From the NCBI GenBank assembly GCA_050045915.1, contig JBNGCR010000001.1:1-64000 (forward strand): a stretch of DNA of 64,000 nucleotides, given 5' to 3'. The notes beneath the pieces were generated by a model. It did not search any database. It was not told the origin of the DNA and saw nothing but the letters and a program-made list of their open reading frames with translations. The translations under genes were made by a program, and so were the position numbers. Below, in pieces: positions 41,679 to 49,694 of this stretch (position 1 is its first letter; each line of letters opens with the position of its first letter). The stretch is from Limnospira sp050045915 (GTDB lineage Bacteria; Cyanobacteriota; Cyanobacteriia; Cyanobacteriales; Microcoleaceae).

Positions 41679-41873
41679 ATGAGTACCCAAGACCAAGCCC
41701 GCGCGTTGATGATGCGCCACCACCAGACCGTCAAGAACCGCCAACAGGCGATGTTGAACCGCTCCGCCGCCGAAGTGGGTATTGAGCCGGGTGACTACTT
41801 CAGCACCATCCAAGGCAAACCCAACGCTGATTCGCGGACGAGCTACGATCGCAGTTCCTCAGCCATGAGCTAA
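41679..41873 (+). CDS. Array small protein, copy 4
   Basis: 64 residues, MSTQDQARALMMRHHQTVKNRQ... Its core is closest to copy 2 (MLNRSAAEVGIEPGDYFSTIQGKPN), with tail DSRTSYDRSSSAMS. The upstream spacer differs from those of copies 2 and 3 but keeps a CGGAGATAA ribosome site. It is the last gene of the array, followed by a Rho-independent terminator, so copies 1-4 probably form a single short operon. Confidence 0.85.
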   Translation: MSTQDQARALMMRHHQTVKNRQQAMLNRSAAEVGIEPGDYFSTIQGKPNADSRTSYDRSSSAMS

Positions 41874-41915
41874 GTTGTCGTATACAGATCAAAGTCCGTG
41901 GATTCTAACATCAAT

Positions 41916-41950
41916 ACCCCCACAGCGCGATCGGCTTTGTGGGGATTTTT
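41916..41950 (+). terminator. Rho-independent terminator after the small-protein array
   Basis: CCCCACA/TGTGGGG stem with a loop containing CGCGATCGGC, followed by ATTTTT, 43 bases after the copy 4 stop. Confidence 0.8.
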
Positions 41951-42049
41951 CATGGGCGATCGGCTTTCAGTGATACATCAAGTTTCCCGTTCCCTATCCC
42001 CTGCTATATAATCGCTTCTGCGAGACATTCATGGGGGAAGGTGAAAAAT

Positions 42050-43291
42050 ATGTCAGATTGGCAGAAGATTGACGGCGGGATCACGGCGCCGAAAGGATAC
42101 CGGGCGAGTGGCATTGTGGCGGGGTTGAAACCCTCCGGGGCGCCGGATTTGGCGTTGATCCTCTCCGACGTGGATGCGATCGCGGCGGGGGTCTTTACCA
42201 CGTCCCAGGTGCGGGCGGCCTGCGTGGACTACTGCCGCCAACAATTGCAGGCTAAACCCAGTGCCCGGGCGATTCTGTGCAACGCGGGGCAGGCGAACGC
42301 GGGTACCGGGGAAGCGGGTTGGGCGGACGTGTACGAAAGTGCCAATACCCTGGCGGCGGCGTTGAATATCGAGCCGGAATCGATCCTGCTGGCGTCTACC
42401 GGGGTGATCGGGAAGCGGATCAAAATGGATGCTCTGAAGGCGGGGATTCCGCAACTGGTGGCCCGAGCTTCGGAAACCGGGGGACCTGACGCCGCCGGGG
42501 CGATTATTACCACGGATTTGGTGACGAAATCCATCGCGTTGGAGACGAAATTCGGCGATCGCCCGGTCCGCGTCGGCGGCATCGCCAAGGGTTCGGGGAT
42601 GATCCATCCTAACATGGCGACGATGCTGGCTTTCGTCACCTGCGACGCGGCGGTATCGCCCCCCCTGTGGCAGGAAATGTTGGCCCGGGCGGCGAACCGC
42701 AGTTTCAACCAAATTACTGTTGACGGCGATACGAGTACCAATGACAGTCTCATCGCCCTCGCCAACGGCCAGTCCCGCACCCCGGCGATCACCGGGCCAG
42801 GTCTGGAGGCGGACAAGCTGGAGGCGATGCTGACGGCGGTTTGCGAACATCTGGCAAAAGCGATCGCCCGCGACGGTGAAGGGGCCACCTGCCTGATCGA
42901 GGTGCAGGTGAGTGGGGCGGCGACGGAGGAGGCCGCGGCGAAAGTGGCGAAAACCATCGTCGGGTCGTCCCTGGTGAAATCGGCGATTTTCGGCTGCGAT
43001 CCCAACTGGGGCCGCATCGCGGCGGCGGCGGGACGGGCCGGAGTCCGGTTCGATCAGGAGAAGTTGGAGATTTCTATGGGGGAATTTCAACTGATGAAAG
43101 CGGGTCAGCCGTTGGCGTTTGACGAGGCGGCCGCCAGCGATTATTTGAAACGGGCGAAAACGGGGGAATATCTGAAGGAAGATACCGTTTTAATTCGGGT
43201 CAAAATTGGCGACGAGATGGGATTTGGAAAGGCCTGGGGATGCGATCTGAGTTACGATTATGTGAAAATTAACGCCGAATACACGACTTGA
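42050..43291 (+). CDS. argJ: Bifunctional ornithine acetyltransferase/N-acetylglutamate synthase
   Basis: 413 residues from the ATG at 42050 (MSDWQKIDGGITAPKGYRASG). ArgJ recycles the acetyl group from N-acetylornithine to glutamate in arginine synthesis. The precursor cleaves itself before the catalytic Thr in MIHPNMATMLAF (about residue 189-190). Other signatures: NAGQANAGTG, STGVIGKRI, GGIAKGSGM, NRSFNQITVDGDTSTNDS and the late FGCDPNWGRIAAAAGR. Length is normal. The gene follows the array's terminator, and a DUF4178 gene lies 59 bases downstream. Confidence 0.96.
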   Translation: MSDWQKIDGGITAPKGYRASGIVAGLKPSGAPDLALILSDVDAIAAGVFTTSQVRAACVDYCRQQLQAKPSARAILCNAGQANAGTGEAGWADVYESANTLAAALNIEPESILLASTGVIGKRIKMDALKAGIPQLVARASETGGPDAAGAIITTDLVTKSIALETKFGDRPVRVGGIAKGSGMIHPNMATMLAFVTCDAAVSPPLWQEMLARAANRSFNQITVDGDTSTNDSLIALANGQSRTPAITGPGLEADKLEAMLTAVCEHLAKAIARDGEGATCLIEVQVSGAATEEAAAKVAKTIVGSSLVKSAIFGCDPNWGRIAAAAGRAGVRFDQEKLEISMGEFQLMKAGQPLAFDEAAASDYLKRAKTGEYLKEDTVLIRVKIGDEMGFGKAWGCDLSYDYVKINAEYTT

Positions 43292-43306
43292 TTGTTGACG
43301 TTTTTT

Positions 43307-43326
43307 GGGGGCGAAATATCGCCCCC
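43307..43326. other. GC hairpin between argJ and DUF4178 gene
   Basis: Perfect 8-bp stem GGGGGCGA/TCGCCCCC with loop AATA, preceded by TTTTTT and followed by a weak T-run. Perhaps an attenuating or processing hairpin; for a + strand terminator the T-run is on the wrong side. Confidence 0.4.
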
Positions 43327-43350
43327 GATGATGTTTTGAGGACGCGAAAG

Positions 43351-43938
43351 ATGCTGGCACTGTTCTGGATCGGAATTATTGTTATTGTGGCGATCGCGAT
43401 TTTTTTCGTCGCCAATCAAGGACGGTTGCAACCCCAGGAAATTCCCCAAGGACTCCCCGCCCTGGAGCGGAATTTATTTAATTTGGAAGTGGGGGATATC
43501 GTCCAATATGGGGGGGAAGATTGGGTGGTGGAAGGTCGCCTCACCTATTACGAAGGGGGTTACAGTTGGTTCGATTATTTGCTACAAGAAAGCGATCGCA
43601 TCCGCTGGCTTTCGGTGGCGGAAGATGATATCGTGGAGGTGGCTTGGATGGAGTCCACCACCGCCCTGGAATTGAGCGGTGAACCGCCCCGACAGATTAC
43701 CTTCGACGGCGAGTCTTACCGCCAGGTGGGTTCGGGTGTCGCCCGGATGTCCCGCATTGGAACCCTACGCCGCCAACCCCCCGAAAATTGCCGCTATTTT
43801 GACTATGAAGGACCGGGTGATCAGGTGCTGTCGGTGGAGGACTGGGATGGGGAGTTGGAAGTGAGTGTGGGGCGGAGTATCAACCCGAGGGAATTGTCCC
43901 TGCTGCCGGGGACTGGGGGGAGCGTGTATCGGGGTTGA
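43351..43938 (+). CDS. DUF4178 family membrane-anchored protein
   Basis: 195 residues from the ATG at 43351. One N-terminal hydrophobic helix (MLALFWIGIIVIVAIAIFFVAN), then a DUF4178 domain: LEVGDIVQYGGEDWVVEGRLTYYEGGYSWFDYLLQESDRIRWLSVAEDD. Function unknown to me; the family is widespread and found beside envelope or stress genes. The soluble part contains YFDYEGPGDQVLSVEDWDGELEVSVGRSINP, typical of its C-terminus. Probably anchored in the plasma membrane, orientation unclear. It may be read from the argJ promoter, though a GC hairpin stands between them. Confidence 0.85.
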   Translation: MLALFWIGIIVIVAIAIFFVANQGRLQPQEIPQGLPALERNLFNLEVGDIVQYGGEDWVVEGRLTYYEGGYSWFDYLLQESDRIRWLSVAEDDIVEVAWMESTTALELSGEPPRQITFDGESYRQVGSGVARMSRIGTLRRQPPENCRYFDYEGPGDQVLSVEDWDGELEVSVGRSINPRELSLLPGTGGSVYRG

Positions 43939-44377
43939 ATAGGCGAACCGCTTGGGAATCTATTCCCTTTTCTCATCGCTGAAATCCTCTCAAGAGGATT
44001 GGCGAAGGGTTGATAGATGTAACGACAACCGCGATCGCATCCCCGATCTGGCGGCACATTTTACCATGATGTTATAGTCCGTCAAATCGGGGAAAAAGTC
44101 AAGCCCAAATCCCCAACATTTCCTGTCAATATCACCCTCGCGATGCATTGGGGGGCGTTGGGCTGTTACGGCTTGGGGTAGAAGCGGTTTATTCCTCCCT
44201 ACGCTCAATCCCGCCTTGAAATGAATTTCAAGGCTCACAGCAAAAGTCCACTCAAGTGGACTGAGCATATTTGATTGTTCTTTAATTCTCTTGAGAGGAT
44301 TTTCGCTATGAGAAAAGGGAATTGATTCCCAAGCGGTTTCTCTTCCCACCGAAATATCTAGAAACCGGGTTTCTTCG
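43939..44377. other. Spacer with inverted hairpin arrays
   Basis: 439 bases between DUF4178 and the CHAT-CHASE2 gene. 43942-44000 and 44213-44341 are two hairpin arrays in opposite orientation. Between them a GC-structured stretch (CCCCAA at about 44118 pairing with TTGGGG at about 44150) is consistent with a decayed insertion sequence or structured non-coding RNA. No gene. Confidence 0.65.
43942..44341. repeat. Two hairpin arrays in inverted orientation (copies C and B)
   Basis: Copy C: hairpins 43954-43967 (GGGAAT/ATTCCC) and 43983-44000 (AATCCTCT/AGAGGATT). Copy B: 44213-44234 (GCCTTGAAAT), 44245-44262 (AGTCCACT), 44284-44301 (AATTCTCT/AGAGGATT, one T-G pair) and 44317-44330 (GGGAAT). Order and linkers match copy A at 7774-7932. 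Confidence 0.8.
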
Positions 44378-46768
44378 TCAATCCTGAAACGCAAACGGAA
44401 ACTTAGGCGGCACGATCTGCAATTGCAAACTGCGATAAACCGCGATCGCACTTCCCGAACCCACCAACGCCAAAACCGGGGGAACCAGCGGAATCCATCC
44501 CCCCGTCTGCCAGAGGACGACGTAACAGCACCCGTACAACACCACCAAGCCGCAACCCAACCCCAAACCGATCCAGCGGTGGCGGTGGAACACCAAAGCG
44601 ATCGCACTCCCGGCCAAGGACCAACCCCCGATCCAGAGAAGTTCCCCCCACAGGGGCCACCACCAAATCAGGGGCCGTCCGTCCTCGACGGCACTCACGA
44701 TCTGGCTGATGGCGTGGGCCTGGACGATGACGCCGGGGATATCCGGGTAACTTTCGCGGCTGTAGGGGGTGCGGTGCAGGTCGCGGAAAGTTTTATCCGT
44801 GGTACCAATCAACACGATGCGATCGCGCACCAACTCCGGCGTCAGCCCCCCATTCAGAGCTTCCCCCAACGTGAGAGTCCGGGCCACTTTGCGATCGCGG
44901 GTATTGCGATAATTGATCATGATCTGATACCCCGCCGCATCGATCTGATGGTATCCGGCGATGTTAGCCCCGATCGTTCGCAGAGTCAAATCCCCCAAAT
45001 GCAGGGTATTTCTCGTCACCTTCAAATCCGCATCGGTGAGGAGTCCGGCAGCTTTCAAATACTCGATGGCGACTCGCAAATTCAAAGAATTGTTGACCGG
45101 ACAGCGGGAATTCATCGGCGGGGCCTGGCCGATGAGTTGGCGGCGGAGAACCCCATCCGGGTCGAGGATGGCATTGCTGAACCCCACCCGGCTCCACAGC
45201 GACTCCCGGGGAATGTGCGGCGCGGCGGGAATGCCGGGGGAATCGTCACCTTCGCCCACCTTGCAGACGGTGATGAAGCGATCGTTATTTCGCAGGTGGT
45301 CGATCAACTCCCCGCGTTCGGGGCCGACGGGGACTTCCTGATAAATGTCCAACCCGATCGCCCTCGGTTCCAGGGGTTGCAATTTTTCCAACAACTCCTC
45401 CAACACCCGGGGAGAGATCGATCGCCCCAAACGTTCTTCCGGCGGTTGATTTTGCACGTCGGCCCCCGTCACCTCAACCGCCAACATTCGCGGATCCGGA
45501 TCTTCGGCGGGGCGCGATCGCATCAGGTGGTCGAAGGCCATCAATTCCGAGGGTTGCAACCACCCGGCCAACCGCATTCCCACCACCACCGCACCGACGG
45601 CCAAACCGACGGCCACCCCCCTCGCGATCCGAGCGGAGTCCGCTCCGTCCGGCGAATCGTCAATTTTTCCGGTCAATTCCCGCCAGGAAGGGGGACCGGT
45701 CCAACAATTTTGAAAAATCACCGGCAGCCAGCAGGCACAGGGGAACTCACCCTCCAACCCCTGCAACTTTTCTCGAGCCTCCCGAACGGACAAATAAAAC
45801 GGTTTCCCCGCCGAAAATGCCCCAATCCAATTCATCAAAAATTCCTGGGCGACGCGATCGGGAACCGGTTCCCGCATGACGATCAATTGGGGGATGTTGA
45901 GGGCGCTCAATCGATTCGCCAGACCCAACCCGTCGCAGGAGTTGAAGATCGCAAATTGCAGCCCCCCCCTCACCGCCGCTTTCAGGGCATTTTTGAGGTC
46001 GGGAATGGCGAGGGCTTCTTCGGCATTAATTTCGATGTGTCCGGTGGAGCCGTCCGGGGTGCTGGCGCTGTGGCCGGCAAAAAAGAGAATATCCCAGCTT
46101 TCTTGCCACAGCCAGCGATCGAGTTCTTGTCGGCGGGGTTCGACGAGAAAAACCGTTTTCGCATCCGGCAACTGTTCAAGAATCGTCCGATCTTTGTGTA
46201 CTTCAATCCCCTGGGAATTGCCCAAAATCGCGAGAATTTTGACTTTTTTTCGTCGCCGATTTGGGGATGGAAGTTCGTGGCGGTCGGGGGAACTGAGGGC
46301 AATTTCCGCTTTCGGGAAATCTTCAAAGAAATTCCACAGATGCCAGGGCAAATGTCGCAACCGCTCATCTTTGGTTTCGACAATCACCCGAACTTCTCGT
46401 TCCGGGGAGAGTTGGGCTCGCAACTGCCGTTCGATCCGCCCGAAGGAGCGGGAATCGAGCCAGGTGTTGATCTCGCGTCGCAATTCCTGGCACAGGTCCT
46501 CAAAATCCGATCGCGAAATCCGCATATTGTCGTCGTCTTCGACAAATTCGATTTCGGGAACCCAGCCCCGCCGCATCCGCCAGTTGTGATAGAGGGCTTC
46601 GTAGAGCGATCGCCACTGGTCATACAATCGAGACAGTCCGGGAGCCGGCGGGAGACTCCCCATTTGGGCGGCGAATTTTCCTTCCGATTGATACAAGTCC
46701 GCGAAAACGGCCGGAAACCCCTGTTCACAACTGCCCGCTCCGAAGCGGATAATGACGCGCTGACTCAT
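44378..46768 (-). CDS. CHAT protease-like and CHASE2 sensor membrane protein
   Basis: 796 residues. Residues 1-365 form an N-terminal region ending in a CHAT (caspase-HetF-associated TPR) fold, with the His in ILFFAGHSAS (about 232) and the Cys in AIFNSCDGLGLANRL (about 277), so the dyad looks intact. A membrane helix (about 380-402) precedes a CHASE2 extracytoplasmic sensor domain (about 405-690; MRSRPAEDPDPRMLAVEVTGADV, GLDIYQEVP, RDRIVLIGTT) and three C-terminal helices. CHASE2 is typical of ligand sensing. Its ATG lies 11 bases after the DUF1822 stop, so the two are coupled. Proteolysis is inferred from motifs. Confidence 0.9.
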   Translation of the reverse strand: MSQRVIIRFGAGSCEQGFPAVFADLYQSEGKFAAQMGSLPPAPGLSRLYDQWRSLYEALYHNWRMRRGWVPEIEFVEDDDNMRISRSDFEDLCQELRREINTWLDSRSFGRIERQLRAQLSPEREVRVIVETKDERLRHLPWHLWNFFEDFPKAEIALSSPDRHELPSPNRRRKKVKILAILGNSQGIEVHKDRTILEQLPDAKTVFLVEPRRQELDRWLWQESWDILFFAGHSASTPDGSTGHIEINAEEALAIPDLKNALKAAVRGGLQFAIFNSCDGLGLANRLSALNIPQLIVMREPVPDRVAQEFLMNWIGAFSAGKPFYLSVREAREKLQGLEGEFPCACWLPVIFQNCWTGPPSWRELTGKIDDSPDGADSARIARGVAVGLAVGAVVVGMRLAGWLQPSELMAFDHLMRSRPAEDPDPRMLAVEVTGADVQNQPPEERLGRSISPRVLEELLEKLQPLEPRAIGLDIYQEVPVGPERGELIDHLRNNDRFITVCKVGEGDDSPGIPAAPHIPRESLWSRVGFSNAILDPDGVLRRQLIGQAPPMNSRCPVNNSLNLRVAIEYLKAAGLLTDADLKVTRNTLHLGDLTLRTIGANIAGYHQIDAAGYQIMINYRNTRDRKVARTLTLGEALNGGLTPELVRDRIVLIGTTDKTFRDLHRTPYSRESYPDIPGVIVQAHAISQIVSAVEDGRPLIWWWPLWGELLWIGGWSLAGSAIALVFHRHRWIGLGLGCGLVVLYGCCYVVLWQTGGWIPLVPPVLALVGSGSAIAVYRSLQLQIVPPKFPFAFQD

Positions 46769-46779
46769 AAATTCCCAAT

Positions 46780-47970
46780 TTAAACCCCGAACATTTCGAT
46801 CGCATCGATTTCGTCAAGCTGCACCCGCAAACTGAAATGATAACCGGAGGAACACTTAAACCGTGGAATTTGCAGGAGATCGTCGCGATCGCGGGCTTCG
46901 ATACTCTTGAGGGTTTCTCCAGTTTCCGAGATCAGGCTCAATCTAATTTTAGCGGGAAGGTGGGACATTTCCGGACCCGGCAGCAATTGTATCCGCATCC
47001 CAACTCGGCCGTCACTTTCCGGACTCAGTTCCACCAGCAAAGCGACGGTTCTTTGATCTTCGCCGACCTGAATCAATTTGACCCGCCGGATGGGTTCGTC
47101 TCTCGGGACGCGCCCGGTTTGTGGGTCCCGGAGGTTGGCGGAACGCCGAAAGGCAAACCCGAGGTTGCCGGAAGTGGGAAACACCGTTTCTACAGCCTGC
47201 CATCCGGTTTCAAACCAGTTGTCGAACCACCGGCTCAGGTTGACTTCCGTCCGACCCCGGCGACATCGAAACAGCCCGTCCCGCCAGGTTTCGTCCGCCA
47301 GCAGCGACCCCCACAATGGAAAGGGAACTTCGAGTCGGGGAACGGTCAAATCGGGGTTTCCGAGGCGTCGCAGCAGGTTTTCAGCCTGGGGAGTCGGGAC
47401 GACGGGCAGCGCGGCGACGGCGACTCGTCTCTCAGCCCGGGGGCAGAATTCCCGGGACACCCACAACACCGCCAGATCCCGCACCACATCATCTCCATCC
47501 AAGGCGTAGGTGCGATCGCCTCCGTCGTAACTGCCCCGGGTTTTGAGTTGGCGGTGGGTGGCGTATCCCCAAATATTGACATAGCCTTCGTCGGGATCGA
47601 CCCGCACCGCCAAATAGTAGTCGCCGACCCACTCGGGGATGTCGGCCCACTCTTGGGGAACCCGAAATTCGTCGGTATCGATGGTTTCCGTAGGAATCAG
47701 GATCAATTTTAAGTTTCCCACCAGTATGGCGCTCCCGCCGACGAGCTCCCAAATGGTCGAATTGGCAGTTGTCCCAGAACAGGGAATCGCTTCCGGTGCG
47801 TACTCCTGTTGCAGCCAGGGGAGGATGACGTCGAGGCTGATGCGATTCAGGTAGCTATTCCAACGATCGCGATTGGTGGGGGCGGACTGGCTCTGTTGCC
47901 AGGATGCAGTTTGCACTGCGGGGGGGATTTCCAACCACACCTCGGTTGGGTTGGCGAATAGAACTGTCAT
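46780..47970 (-). CDS. DUF1822 family protein
   Basis: 396 residues, MTVLFANPTEVWLEIPPAVQTASWQQSQ. It matches the DUF1822 family found mainly in cyanobacteria beside CHASE2/CHAT proteins and sigma factors. Visible blocks: RWNSYLNRISLDVILPWLQQEY, IWELVGGSAILVGNLKLILIPTETIDTDEFRVPQEWADIPEWVGDYYLAVRVDPD, DDVVRDLAVLWVSREFCP. The C-terminal half is beta-rich (IRRVKLIQVGEDQRTVALLVELSPE). No known catalytic residues, no membrane segment. Role unknown; the fixed context suggests an adaptor between regulator and CHAT protein. Confidence 0.88.
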   Translation of the reverse strand: MTVLFANPTEVWLEIPPAVQTASWQQSQSAPTNRDRWNSYLNRISLDVILPWLQQEYAPEAIPCSGTTANSTIWELVGGSAILVGNLKLILIPTETIDTDEFRVPQEWADIPEWVGDYYLAVRVDPDEGYVNIWGYATHRQLKTRGSYDGGDRTYALDGDDVVRDLAVLWVSREFCPRAERRVAVAALPVVPTPQAENLLRRLGNPDLTVPRLEVPFPLWGSLLADETWRDGLFRCRRGRTEVNLSRWFDNWFETGWQAVETVFPTSGNLGFAFRRSANLRDPQTGRVPRDEPIRRVKLIQVGEDQRTVALLVELSPESDGRVGMRIQLLPGPEMSHLPAKIRLSLISETGETLKSIEARDRDDLLQIPRFKCSSGYHFSLRVQLDEIDAIEMFGV

Positions 47971-48184
47971 CGGAACGACTCCTGCGAGAACACGGTTTAG
48001 TTGTTTTCCTCATCACCCGGCCATCTGGCTGGTACAACTGCTGTTGTCTCTATTACTTACGTTTTGGTTAGCCCCAAATATGCACATATAGCAGTGTGAA
48101 ATGATGAGTGAAAAATCGATCCGCTTCAAGCGCCCAGGATTGGGGGTGTCGGGGGCTAGATCAGAAAGCTTACCCCACCTGTTC
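47971..48184. other. Spacer between DUF1822 and sigma-factor genes
   Basis: 214 bases. Bases 48087-48163 are the left part of a 102-bp TATAGC element. The rest is AT-rich and may hold a promoter for DUF1822. Confidence 0.6.
48087..48163 (+). repeat. 102-bp TATAGC element, second family (truncated copy 3)
   Basis: It begins TATAGCAGTGTGAAATGATG and keeps GATCCGCTTCAAGCGCCC and the GGGGGC hairpin, but the right end GCTATA is missing; the sequence runs into the 3' end of the sigma-factor gene. Confidence 0.75.
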
Positions 48185-49399
48185 CTATGTGGGGATTTGG
48201 GCGTCGCCGATCTGTTCAAAATAACTCGGCAGCCACTCTTCGAGGGCGACCGCCATCTGTTGAATTTGTTCGCAGGTCGGGGAAATGTTCTGGGTGTCTT
48301 GGCTCCACCGGGCGAGGGCCTTGACCAGGAGTTCCCGCGCCTTGGACAATCGCCGGGAGACGGTGTACTGTTTGGTTTGCAGTTGTCGGGCAATTTCCTG
48401 TTGGGTCAATTCCCGACCGTAGTAGAGTTTCAAAATTTCTTGCAACTCGGGTTTGAGTTTCGCGATCGCCTCGGCGAGGGCGAGGTGCACTTGGGAGCGG
48501 CGGGCCTCCCGGGCTGCCATTTCTTCTTGTAAAATCGCCTGGTCTAAGGGAGATTCCCGCTCATCGTCGCGGAGATAGTCCAGGTACTCCCGATCCTGTC
48601 CGGGTTGAGCTGCATTCAGCGAAGTCGTATCGGGGTAGAGGTAGGCGCGGGTCCACTTGGCGGACTCTTTCAACCACCGTTCCAGGATTTCGGGAGAAAC
48701 TTCCGTCCCGGCGGCGGGGAGGGTGTGGCGATCGCGGTTGTATTGGGCGGCGATCGCTTCCCAGGTGGCCGGGTTGGGCGGCGGCAACTGTCGGGTTCCG
48801 GCGCCTCGCTCCGGGACGTAGAGGGTTTTGAAGCCGCTCCATGCCAACCGGTACTCGGCGATCTTCGCCGGACTCAACCCGGCCCGACTCAGGGCCTCTT
48901 CGAGCCGTTTTTGGCTGATTTTTCGCAACAGCGCCCAATCGCTGCAAATGTCTGTCTCCCGTCGCTGTCGCAGGGTGTCGCGGATGATGGATTTGAATGT
49001 CACCCCGGCGTAATCTTTGAGGGATGCCCCCTGTCCGGCGTTGAATCCTTTGAAAATTCGTCGCACTTGGGCGATCGCCATCTGAAACAAGTCGGCTAAA
49101 CCCACCTGGGCCCCCACAAATCCGGCTTGGGCGGTTTTTCGCGCTACCCAATAACAGGTTTCCTGCAGGTACGCCAGCAAATGCCCCTCCACCCGGGGAC
49201 TCGGTTTCGATTCCTGTTTCCAACGGTTGTGCCAGTGCAACGCCCAAAAGTCCTCGGAGTGAGAAGATTCTGGCGTTTGTTTCAGCGAGCTTTCCATACT
49301 GCGATGCAGCCCCGGATCGCTGACCCAATTGCTGAAGCGATCGTCGGCAAAATTGACGAAGGTGGAAAAAATTTCGATGATGCTGTGACGGGGACGCAT
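48185..49399 (-). CDS. Sigma-70 family RNA polymerase sigma factor (group 3-like)
   Basis: 404 residues. Region 2-like sequence is at 75-140 (HLLAYLQETCYWVARKT, VGLADLFQMAIAQVRRIFKGFNAG, FKSIIRDTLRQRRETD). A region 4 helix-turn-helix closes the protein: LKPELQEILKLYYGRELTQQEIARQLQTKQYTVSRRLSKARELLVKAL (about 310-360). The middle is long and variable (GAGTRQLPPPNP, SPEILERWLKES). It resembles cyanobacterial alternative sigma factors found with DUF1822/CHASE2 genes. It is upstream of the DUF1822 and CHAT-CHASE2 genes on the same strand, though a repeat sits in the spacer. No anti-sigma gene is adjacent. Confidence 0.9.
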   Translation of the reverse strand: MRPRHSIIEIFSTFVNFADDRFSNWVSDPGLHRSMESSLKQTPESSHSEDFWALHWHNRWKQESKPSPRVEGHLLAYLQETCYWVARKTAQAGFVGAQVGLADLFQMAIAQVRRIFKGFNAGQGASLKDYAGVTFKSIIRDTLRQRRETDICSDWALLRKISQKRLEEALSRAGLSPAKIAEYRLAWSGFKTLYVPERGAGTRQLPPPNPATWEAIAAQYNRDRHTLPAAGTEVSPEILERWLKESAKWTRAYLYPDTTSLNAAQPGQDREYLDYLRDDERESPLDQAILQEEMAAREARRSQVHLALAEAIAKLKPELQEILKLYYGRELTQQEIARQLQTKQYTVSRRLSKARELLVKALARWSQDTQNISPTCEQIQQMAVALEEWLPSYFEQIGDAQIPT

Positions 49400-49694
49400 A
49401 TACCACTCAATTCCGTAGCCGTAGACTTAATCATACGAGATCCCTTTTTGAGAGCCTAGATGTTGGGAACAATTGATAATTGGCCGATGACAATTGACAA
49501 TGAATTTCCCTTCCCCGACTCCCGAGGATCGCTCCTTCTCAATTCCCGATTCTCCGAGTTGGGGGGCGTACTGAATGGGTGGTAGTGCGATCGCCCGAAC
49601 TTTTCGGGGAAGTTGACCGTCTCGTGAATGGAACGCAGAAAACCGCTCCCTTCCCCGGTTCTCTGGCGATCGATTGTATTGATATTCATCCGCC

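Noticed and set aside
41939..42049. Upstream extension of argJ
   Set aside because: It would include the terminator of the small-protein array; the ATG at 42050 fits the family start.
44040..44210. Possible IS200/IS605 or HNH-associated RNA relic between inverted hairpin arrays
   Set aside because: The structure is suggestive but I cannot match it to a known RNA or find a nuclease or transposase remnant; reported only as a spacer and repeat.
43990..44607. Minus-strand frame extending past the CHAT-CHASE2 stop region
   Set aside because: It is in another frame of that gene and continues through the hairpin arrays; no homology seen.
44423..46783. Very long open frame on the plus strand opposite the CHAT-CHASE2 gene
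   Set aside because: It mirrors the codon bias of the real minus-strand gene, has no domain resemblance, and similar antisense frames lie opposite phosphoketolase and the TrpD2-like gene.
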